This document shows positions 49,142-58,098 of a stretch of 64,000 nt of DNA, piece by piece. How positions within the stretch are numbered: the first letter of the stretch is position 1; the number at the start of each line of letters is the position of its first letter. Source of the DNA: Chondrosia reniformis (Eukaryota > Porifera > Demospongiae > Chondrillida > Chondrillidae); NCBI GenBank assembly GCA_947172415.1, contig OX359202.1, positions 498,501 through 562,500 of the forward strand. Reading direction: 5' to 3'. The notes under the pieces are model-generated. The model saw only the letters and a list, made by a program, of their open reading frames with translations, was not told where the DNA came from and made no database searches. Position numbers and translations under genes: made by a program.

Positions 49142-52100
49142 TTATCTTGTTAGAAAAGCATCGCTCTTTGTGAAATTGTTGACTGAATACTTCACCACCG
49201 GATGGCTTGGTACCCGTTTGAGGCGATCAAGTTGGGCAAGAGCCGGTTTGAATCCTATACAAGGTGGCACTCATACAACTTCAACCAGCACCTCTGTTCA
49301 CATGTAGTACTTTAGACATACTTACCAGCTGAGACAACAAAGGAGTGACCCTCATACAACTCGTTGACAAGTACATCTGTAGTGACAATATGGTATATCC
49401 ACTCCTTCAAATAGCCCAAACTGCATGGAACAGAGTACATAAATGCATATATATGCCAAGGATTCACAGAAGATCAAGATAAAGAAAAAGACAAAGACTC
49501 CCAGGATCACTGATGATGACCCAGTGGAGAAGAAGGGAAAGAAGGAAGAAATCTGTATCTTCATCCAAAGCTCTCTTCAGGTTTAGTTCCCCTATAGGCT
49601 CTTTTACAGAATAGGCATAGCATGTAGGAAAATAGTATCTTAGATTTTTCATGAATAATCTAATACACCATTTCTTACATGCTACATCTACTTTAGAGTA
49701 AAGGCCTATAGGGAACTAAACCTAGTGAGAGCTTTGGATGAGGATACAAGAGTCTTCTCCTACTTCTCTTCTTCTCCACTGGGTCATCAATGACAACAGT
49801 TAGCTCTGCAACACACTCTGAATGACACTCACTTAAACCCTTGACACAAAAGGCACCTCAATTTAATTTGAGGTGCTTCAGATGGAGGAATATTTTCACA
49901 TGTCTTCTCAATCTTGTTGATACAAGTAAGTAGACTCTATAAAGACATACATAGGAGCATTAATACATTAACAATACCATTACTACAATATAAATTGGCA
50001 TGCTAACCTTTCTAGGTGGTAGTCCATTTTCCACAGGAAGTGAGAAAGCACTAGAGAGCTTGTTCAGAGGAGTATTGCTGTGGTTTTCCCCGCCCTTGGG
50101 GGGAGGGGTCAGACCATGACAGCTGATGACAACACACTGAAATTATCTGTTACTAACCTTGAGTTCATAAAAGCTAGTAAATAGTTTCCATGGCGCCCAT
50201 ATGCCTTTCATGCCACCAGACATTCTCACTGAGAAATCCCCACCTCCGTGCAGACTATCAGGAATGCACTTCTCCTGAGGAGCAAGGCCATGAATAATCT
50301 AACACACCATTTTCATACTACGTACATCTATTCTACAGTAAAAGGCTTCTTAAGGAGCCATGATAATCTCTTTTCTTACATGTTACATCTAATTTAGAGT
50401 AAAGGCCTATATGGAACTAAACCTAGTGAGAGCTTTGGATGAGGATACAAGAGTTTTCTCCTTCTCCTTCTCTTCTTCCCCACTTGGCCATGTGTACAAG
50501 TAACTAAACTATTGGCCCCCAGACTGTCCTTAACAATGAAGGATCAAATCACTGTGACTCACTTTAATAATTCCATGGCTGAGGAGACTACATAAAGCAT
50601 CTGTAAACTCCATCGAAACACATTCTGAAAAGTCTTCTTGTAGTTCTACCCTCTATAAGCAAGTGAATAGGAATGGTTATAACCCTGGATGATTAAAAGG
50701 TGGTTACCATAGAAACAAATGTACAAACTTTGCATTGGTCAACATCTGGCTGTGAAAGTTGAACTGACAAAGTGAGTATGTTAGCAACAACGGCCTCCAG
50801 GTTCTTAATATCTTGTCTGTGGGGTATGTTAGGAACATGTTAGGAACACAAATGGTGTAGTGGCAGTAAGGAGAGCAATGTAAGGTCTCTCTCACCTCAG
50901 CTGAGCAGAGTTGGTTGGGGGAGGACTGTCAGGTCTCTTGGTGCTACATGTTACCATCTTACTCATGGCAGACCCACACAGCCTGAAGGGGTAGAGGAGA
51001 AGTGGTGTAGATGGAAGTGATGGAGAGGGTGGAGAGGAGAGGGTGGAGAGGAGAGGGGTGGAGAGGAGAGGGGTGGAGTGGAGAGGGGTGGAGAGGAGAG
51101 GGTGGAGTGGAGAGGGTGGAGTGGAGAGGGGTGGAGTGGAGAGGGTGGAGTGGAGAGGGGTGGAGTGGAGAGGGTGGAGTGGAGAGGGGTGGAGTGGAGA
51201 GGGGTGGAGTGGAGAGGGGTGGAGTGGAGAGGGGTGGAGTGGAGAGGGTGGAGTGGAGAGGGGTGGAGTGGAGATGAGTGAAACAGAATCTAGCCTTATG
51301 GCTACCACATCTTTGCCAAGCACTTACCCAATGGTTGATTCCATCATGCTCAGAGATTTCTTGTATAAAGACTGTTTCTCTTCCTTGTCACTCATGTCAA
51401 TATCGTCCTCAAGCAGCACTCTCTGCTTACTGAGAGAAGCCTTCACCATCTGATCATTCAGAGAGGGAGACTCTGCTATCTCAAACTGAATGTGTCTGAT
51501 GGGTGTGGCCTTTTTGGACCCCTCCCTCTTTGATCGATGGGGTACGGTATGGGGTGGAGGTAACAAGGGGAGATCCCTGTTACCATGCCAATCTGAATCA
51601 ATTTCATCCTGAAAAGTCACAAGTGTACATGTATATATACATTACACATGTAGATCATGTGACCTAACCTGAGACATCTGATTGGCCGACTGAGAGGAAT
51701 TTAAATATAGTCCTAAATGGTAACTAGAGAGAAAAAAAGAAATCTGATAAATTTGCCAACTGCATTGGCTGTGGGAATGGTGTCACTTTATTTCTTCAAG
51801 AGAATCTTTAGTTGGCTCCTTGCTATGGCTTTTAAACTAAAGGAAAAAGAGACTGCATTGAGAACTTGACATTTGCACCATATTTAGTGGTTTCCTAAAC
51901 TAGTTAGTGTTGGCATTGAGATCACAATATTAGCAGTTTAAAAGGAAATGAGACCATTTCACACAAACAACACTGACCGCATGCTCCAGTTTCGACATTT
52001 GCTCTCTCAACTTTAGCAACATCTTCTTGCGTTTCATTTCAGCAGAATCCTACAAACACACAAAGGATGCACAGAAAAGTCAACAGGCACATATGTAGTT

Positions 52101-52670
52101 AGAGACATACGCCATTAGAACTGATATATAGAAGATGCTAGATTCGCCACCCATTCTCTTCCATGGAACTGAGTACTAACAGTCTGTTATAGGAGACAGT
52201 CAGTCATTCTTTAACACAACTCACTTGTTCTGAATCTGTAGCAGTGTCATATGTTAGCGACGTGTACTCGTCCTCAAAAGCATACTTCTCCAAATCCTTC
52301 AACAGCAACTCACGCGTTGACTGGTCTTCAGTTTTAGCGAGTTGTCTCAGACGAAACTGCACCTGAAGGATGACACAGGGTAACCGCAATTCATACCTCT
52401 TTTACTCGACTGCACTTTAACAGGTCGACCTTACAAATTACAACTGTTGAAACGAACCGCATCCGTACTTAGGTAACGTACCATTAAACACATACAATGC
52501 CATCTATTACTAAACTTTCGTTTGATTTATAAAACTTAAGTTATGCATTGTTCCAGTTAGTTACGATTGCTACGCTGATATAGCAATGTTGCCTTACTCA
52601 CTTGAGCTAACTTAGTTGATAGAGCAATGAGTGACTCCTCATCTAGTTCTGTAGAATCTTCCTCGATCAT
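49142..52670 (-). CDS. RUNDC1: RUN domain-containing protein 1-like, multi-exon
   Basis: Minus-strand gene with the start taken at 52670 (MIEEDSTELDEESLIALSTK). The N-terminal coiled-coil region contains LAQ-VQFRLRQLA followed by LLLKDLEKYAFED, which I recognise as the RUNDC1 hallmark. Later exons: KRKKMLLKLREQMSKLEHA (52.0 kb), a Ser/Pro-rich linker (51.6-51.33 kb), QLSQPDVDQCKVC near 50.75 kb, SGGMKGIWAPWKLFTSFYELK (50.2 kb), then the RUN-like end SLLTCINKIEKTCENI, LGYLKEWIYHIV, TTDVLVNELYEGHSFVVSA. The last exon (49142-49254) encodes GFKPALAQLDRL and ends in AFLTR. RUN domains interact with small GTPases; the cellular role of RUNDC1 is poorly known. Start choice is moderately sure; a longer 5' exon is possible. 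Confidence 0.8.
49465..49648 (-). repeat. MITE-like family copy, reverse arm of an inverted pair
   Basis: Begins TTCACAGAAGATCAAGATAAAG and runs through CTTCATCCAAAGCTCTCTTCAGG to GCATGTAGGAAAATAG. It abuts a forward copy at 49649, making a palindrome of nearly 300 bp in a RUNDC1 intron. Confidence 0.8.
49649..49790 (+). repeat. MITE-like family copy, forward arm of an inverted pair
   Basis: ATGAATAATCTAATACACC, then TACATGCTACATCTACTTTAG and AAGGCCTATAGGGAACTAAA through to CTTCTCCACTGGG. It is closer to the 56.57-kb copy than to its own inverted partner, so the pair probably arose from two insertions. Confidence 0.8.
50285..50492 (+). repeat. Two nested or tandem MITE-like fragments
   Basis: A partial copy (GAATAATCTAACACACCATT to about 50355) is followed at once by a fuller one (TTACATGTTACATCTAATTTAG to CCCCACTTGGCCA). 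Located in a RUNDC1 intron. Confidence 0.75.
51005..51277 (-). repeat. GTGGAGTGGAGAGGG minisatellite, about 17 copies
   Basis: Units of 15-16 bp (GTGGAGTGGAGAGG with 3-4 G). On the RUNDC1 sense strand they are CCCTCTCCACTCCAC, i.e. pyrimidine-rich, lying just upstream of the acceptor at about 50990. Confidence 0.93.
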
Positions 52671-52740
52671 TACCTTCCTACAAATGTCATTAGTTCTTTC
52701 ACCAAGGTCACATGATGTATCACGTGACACAATTGAAAAA

Positions 52741-53053
52741 ATGGCTATCAGTCCACAACTCTCTGCTGGCATTAAAACAACTCTTCATTACTTGAAACCC
52801 CTTCGAGTACTTTGCTTTACTTTTCTGGCAACCGGATACTTATATTACAAAATACCAATTTCAAGTAAGTTTCTTTCAAATTGTCGGCTATTTTGAATAA
52901 TATTTTATCTTTCCGTTCATATGGTGTTTGCAGAGGAAACGAGAGCTAATTCAAGTAAGCTTTCATTATAAAGTATTTCTTATCAATATATTTTAAATTG
53001 AATCAATATGTTTTACAGAGTTTCTTCATCCAGAGATCGACGACCACAAGTAA
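52741..53053 (+). CDS. Small single-pass membrane protein, 59 aa, unknown function, 3 exons
   Basis: Exons 52741-52864, 52934-52954 (a 21-nt microexon) and 53019-53053 close in phase. The protein begins MAISPQLSAGIKTTLHYLK, has one hydrophobic segment (about residues 22-38, VLCFTFLATGYLYYKIP), and ends in a hydrophilic tail finishing EIDDHK. I do not recognise a family; size and a basic, amphipathic N-terminus recall small mitochondrial or ER membrane proteins. All three exons meet at the same phase and the context ATG after AAAAA is good. The gene is head-to-head with RUNDC1 (70 bp between start codons), so it probably shares its promoter. Confidence 0.6.
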
Positions 53054-53403
53054 TTTAACTGTGACATTGTATGAGAACATGTGTTCCTTAGCAACCTAGT
53101 TACGCGGTTTTCTTACTGTTGTAATTTATCAGTTGCATCTAGTAAATAAATATATATATATATATCAGACATTTGTTGACATTCAGCTATGCCTACATAC
53201 ATGTGCATTGATGGAAGTAAATGTACATATATCAAATGTATTGGAAATGCGATGTGAAACTTGAATAATTAAGGTTCATTAATTAACATTAATTGGTTCT
53301 ATACATATCTATAATATGATCTATACAGTATGAGTTCCAAAATACATTAGTTGAATATAAAGATGACATCATGTGACATAAAATACACCGTAAAATGTGA
53401 AGT
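53054..53403. other. Tail-to-tail spacer
   Basis: Between the 59-aa gene and the GalNAc-transferase stop. Contains AATAAATATATATATATATA at about 53144-53163, whose AATAAA may be the poly(A) signal of the small gene. Otherwise nothing recognised. Confidence 0.45.
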
Positions 53404-56400
53404 TCAATCAAATTTTACAAACTCCCAAATTTGAGATTTAATGTGAACGCTGCAGCTTTGCAGTCTTAAATGATCTTTGTCGCTATCTAAACACAAGTCA
53501 GCCAATTTGTAAACAATCTGATTATCGTCATTGTACAACCAGATCTTGTTCTGGTCATTACAGTGAGTTAGCTTGACCTGTAATGGCAAAGAAGAAAAAT
53601 GGAGGTTTGCAGGTAGGAGGAGGAGGAGAGAGAGCTAGGAATGAGGAGGGGAGAGAGCTAGGAATGAGGAGGGGAGAGAGCTAGGAATGAGGAGGGGAGA
53701 GAGCTAGGAATGAGGAGGGGAGAGAGCTAGGAATGAGGAGGGGAGAGAGCTAGGAATGAGGAGGAGAGAGAGCTAGGAATGAGGAGGTGAGAGAGCTAGG
53801 AATGAGGAGGTGAGAGAGCTAGGAATGAGGAGGGGAGAGGGCTAGGAATGAGGAGGTGAGAGAGCTAGGAATGAGGAGGGGAGAGGGCTAGGAATGAAGA
53901 GTGAGAGAGCTAGGAATGAGGAATGAGAGAGCTAGGAATGAGGAGGGGAGAGAGCTAGGAATGAGGAGGTGAGAGAGCTAGGAATGAAGAGTGAGAGAGC
54001 TAGGAATGAGGAATGAGAGAGCTAGGAATGAGGAGGGGAGAGAGCTAGGAATGAGGAGGAGTATTGTAGTCATGGTAACTGAAGGCATACAACTTACTTC
54101 TGCCCCAACAGCAGCACTAGGAACAGCAAGACAAAGAGATTCGTGTGATATCTGTATTACATCACTTCTACTCTCCACTTTTGACAGCCCCCAAAGCTAC
54201 AACAGAGTCAAACAGTTGTGGTTACAGTTGTGTACATCTTATCTATCTATAAAGAGCTGACCTGGTTTCCTCCCTGTCCATGACATTTGTAAAGACCAAC
54301 AGACTGACCAGCAGTGTTTCCAAGGCTATCAATACAGATGGGGCCTTGCTTCAATTCTCCACTATTAACATCCTCAGGAATGCTGGAGGAGGAGATTGAG
54401 TAGACCAAAATATTAACAGTGACAGCAACTGTAGATTTATCTTAGAGCAAACCTTGCACTAAATAGTGTTACTTCATAACAGACTTTTATTACATACAAT
54501 AATTAAGAATGCATATTAAAAAAGGTACTGTGCAAGTGCAAGAAGGATTCATAGAAGATCAAGATAGAGAAAAAAGACAAAGACTCCCAGGATCACTGAT
54601 GAAGGGTGGAATTCCCAGAAACAGCTGTCTGACCCAGTAAGGAAGATGACAGAAGATGAAAGAAAGAAAAGACTCCTGTATCTTCATCCAAAGCTCTCTC
54701 CAGGCTTAGTTCCCCTATAGGCTCTTTTACAGAATAGGCATAGCATGTAGGAAAACGGTATATTAGATTTTCAAGTAATTTGATGGAAGGTTTATCTCAC
54801 TATAAGTCTGGATATATGTTCTCTAAGTACCACTTGAAAGACTTGCACTGTAACCGTTTCCTCAGCTCCTTTCTCTCTGTCATACTAAAAAAAGAAAAAG
54901 AAACAGATTTCAAATGAAAGGAACTAGTTACTAGAAGACTCACTCTCCAGTCTCGGTATTCCTTGCATAAGGCCTCTCTGCATAGAAGTACTCTTTGTAC
55001 TCATCCATCCACACCTCTGCTGTTCTCTTAGTGTTCCTTGAGAAGAAATAGAAATACCATCACTTTAGAACTTTTTCCTTTTATAAAATAACTTCCTATT
55101 TTAGTCTATTAACACAGTTCTATGAAATGCTGACTTGGCATAAGTATTGGCATTTCCATTTGGGAATGTGTACGGATGTTGCTTTCTGAAGACGTGACCA
55201 ACTCTAGAACAAGGCAGTATCTCCATTGTACCCCCACACATCCACACACGAAAGGATATTTCTGCAGAGTAAAAGTGACACAATCAGCTAGACATGTACA
55301 TCATCTGGTTCACTAAACAAACCAAAGTTTTCTCCACCCCAAATGTCCATTTGAGTGTCGTATGTGCCAATCTCCTCAAAATATTGCTTGTCAATTGAAA
55401 ACAGCCCACCAGCTATCATTGGAGTTCTAAATACACATAAACACACCATATCACTGAGTGACACACTACGACACACCATGACACTGAGTGACACACTATG
55501 ACATAATATGACACAGATTGACACACATGACACAGATTGACACACGACACACAGAGTGACACACTATCATCATATGACACACCATGACTCAACAGCAGTA
55601 CTACCTGATTGGGTCTCCATCTGATGACCTCTGTGACCTGTCTTGAGTAGTGAGTCGGTCCCACTTGAAATGTAGTTTCCAGTCAAACCCTGAAACCCAA
55701 CAAAATGGCAAATAAATGTAACACCCACGGGGAGGGGGAGGGGGAGGGGACAGACACACCTCCTTTGAGATCAGCTGAAGAGCCAACATAGTCAAAAGTA
55801 TCCAAATTGATGATATCTATTACAGGACTGACCACATGACGAGGATCCTAAGAGCAGAGAGACATCATTTGATATCATGAAGTCACTGTATATTAGAAGC
55901 AATACACAGGCATCCACAATATATATATATATACTGTATATGCAAAGATGTGTTACCAGAGAGCATCCAAAAGGGGAGAGGCTAGGCGGGGACACGCCTC
56001 CTTACCTCTTTGATCCTCTGCAGTAGTGGGAGGAGCCAGTTCTTGTTACATTCAATGTGACTGTCGAGGAATGTCAAAACGGGACCCTTGGCTATTGCTG
56101 CTCCCTTGACCCTTGACCTCACAAGCCCCTCCCTCTTTTCATTACGGATACACTGCACTTTAGGCAGAGCAGTCAGTAACTGACCATCCTCGGCTATTAT
56201 GCAATAAAGACCAGGATTGTGCAATGATGAAATAAAATGGTGGGCTGTAGAGAATGATAACTTACGATCATCACTGAAGTCATCGACCAGAATAATATCC
56301 ACTATGAGATTTGGTGGAGACCGGTTGAGTATACTGCACACAATGAGAAGATCCAGTTGCACAACACACCACACACATCTGTATATGTCTGGTTGTGGAG

Positions 56401-57967
56401 GGGCTGGCTCACCTGACTATGGACCTCAAGAGAGTTGATCTGGCCTCATTGTGGAAAGTAATAATTACACTGGTGGGAGGCAGATCAGTGGAAAATGTTG
56501 TTCTCCGACATCTACATACCAACCATCCAAATGACTGCCAGGGAGTCTTACAACATACGGAACTTATATGAATAATCTAGCACACCATTTCTTACATGCT
56601 ACATCTACTTTAGAGTAAACTGCCTATAGGGAACTAAACCTAGTGAGAGCTTTGGATGAGGATACAAGATATTTCTCCTACTTCTCTTCATCTCCAATGG
56701 GCCATATATAAGTCTCAATAGAATAGATTTACAAGTTACGTCAACTAGATCAATTAGGAGATCCTCAATATAATCATTATCAATAGTTTACAATTTTGCT
56801 ATACTAATTTATAAAAATTAAAACAATTGTAAATAAAAATGGCAAACCAGCAATAAAGGGGATTCCCCTAGCTGTCCCTACAATTACACACTATTATCCT
56901 GGTAACATTAAGGCTTTCAATTGATAGATTGGCATGTAAAATATAATTATAACAAGGAATCTGTTTTGTAACTTTGTGTACACATATTAATAAATAAAGG
57001 GATTACATCATTACATACAGCTCAATAACTAGGATAAATTTGGATAATTCAATGAGCAAGTTATTTTCATAACACATCACATTCACAACACATTACACAT
57101 CACCTAATTAATTATCCGTACCCATAGGACCTAGTGTCTGGCACACTGCGGTCAATCGGCAGATTGTCGCTGGCTATTTGATTAAATTTATTCCTAGTAA
57201 ACCCATCTCCTCCATCCCTAACTCTCTTGGGACCAAGGTAGGCCTCAGTATCAAAGTCCTTCAGATTGGGAGCTGGACTGGGTACATTGTTGGGCACCAC
57301 AACATGTGACCTTCCTTCCTTGTGGTCGTACTGACAACATAGAAACAACAGACAACAATGTAGGAATCCATCTTATTTTAAATGCAAACAGTTATTCAAT
57401 ACATATGAAGAATTTATAAAGAAATGATTATAATTAATGGTAGATTAAAGAACATTAATGGTAGATTAAAGAACATTAGACGGTGAATGTAGCATAATTA
57501 AATGAATTTGAATTCTGTACTAAAATGATACAATATCTACAGATAAGAGGACCTACTCGTACAGAATAAGGATAAACAAAGAATGGCTTGAGGTGAGGAA
57601 AGTTAGCCCAAAGAAACGCACAGCCCCGCTACAGTTTAATCCAATTGGGTACACAATAACACGATTACTAACAATGGTCCCCGCGCGCGGCCACACAACT
57701 GTACGGTAAACCATTGTTTGGGGACATTTAACACCAATCCATAGCGCAGGTTCGCGCTTCGGGGTGCTGCTACGCGCAACCACTGGCCGCATTGGAAAAC
57801 ATGTACAACGGTTAATAATATCTTGTACTTTGACTCATCCGGGAGCGACTTACGACTGTCTCTGGTTTGGGAAACAGCTGTTCTCCAAAGAGAAGTTCAA
57901 TCAGGAGTAAACATGTAAATCCCCAAATCGCGAGAAGGGCAATTAAAACTTTCTTTAAGGTTATCAT
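53404..57967 (-). CDS. GALNT: Polypeptide N-acetylgalactosaminyltransferase with R-type lectin domain
   Basis: Minus-strand, about 13 exons. It starts [16 protein letters not shown] (57967), with a type II signal anchor at residues 6-27, as expected for a Golgi enzyme. Catalytic stretches in order: [18 protein letters not shown] (56.45 kb), [10 protein letters not shown] (56.3 kb), [13 protein letters not shown] with the metal-binding DSH (56.06 kb), [27 protein letters not shown], and DIWGGENFG (55.35 kb), then [20 protein letters not shown] and [12 protein letters not shown]. The C-terminal beta-trefoil lectin has QxW-type positions GGNQLW, NKIWLY and SQIWEF. It transfers GalNAc from UDP-GalNAc to Ser/Thr to start mucin-type O-glycans. 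Exact GALNT subfamily is not assigned. The last intron is filled by a 23-bp minisatellite. The gene is head-to-head with AQR. Confidence 0.95.
53620..54062 (-). repeat. 23-bp minisatellite with acceptor-like units, about 19 copies
   Basis: Unit GAGCTAGGAATGAGGAGGGGAGA on the plus strand, some copies shortened. On the GALNT sense strand each unit reads CTCCCCTCCTCATTCCTAG/CTC, a pyrimidine run ending in TAG, so it mimics a 3' splice site. It sits in the last intron, between the exon ending near 54097 and the acceptor at about 53581. Confidence 0.93.
54540..54770 (-). repeat. MITE-like family copy, reverse, longest
   Basis: TTCATAGAAGATCAAGATAG through AGACTCCCAGGATCACTGATG, AATTCCCAGAAACAGCTG, CATCCAAAGCTCTCTCCAGG, to GCATGTAGGAAAACGG. 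It is the longest copy seen, about 230 bp, and helps define the family's outer part. In a GALNT intron. Confidence 0.8.
56569..56706 (+). repeat. MITE-like family copy
   Basis: ATGAATAATCTAGCACACC through TACATGCTACATCTACTTTAG, GCCTATAGGGAACTAAACC and a CT-rich end (CTCCAATGGGCCA). In a GALNT intron. Confidence 0.8.
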
Positions 57968-58098
57968 TGTAGATATTCACTGCATCTAGTCGACCTAGGA
58001 TGCGGTACGGGGAAATACCTTGAAAAGTGCGTGGGCGTACAAATGGCCGAACGTTGAGTGCACGTTTCGCGTAGTCTTCCTCAGATCTTGCAGTCAAA
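57968..58098. promoter_or_regulatory. 131-bp divergent promoter region, GALNT / AQR
   Basis: Separates the GALNT (-) and AQR (+) start codons and must contain both 5' UTRs and core promoter elements. It is richer in CpG than its surroundings (ACGGGG, GCGTGGGCG, ACGTTTCGCG). The AQR start reads CAAAATGGCAACC, near the YY1/TISU-like context. Confidence 0.45.

Noticed and set aside
51011-51453. Gly/Glu/Arg-rich plus-strand ORFs (GVEWRG type)
   Set aside because: Antisense to RUNDC1 and produced by the GTGGAGTGGAGAGG repeat.
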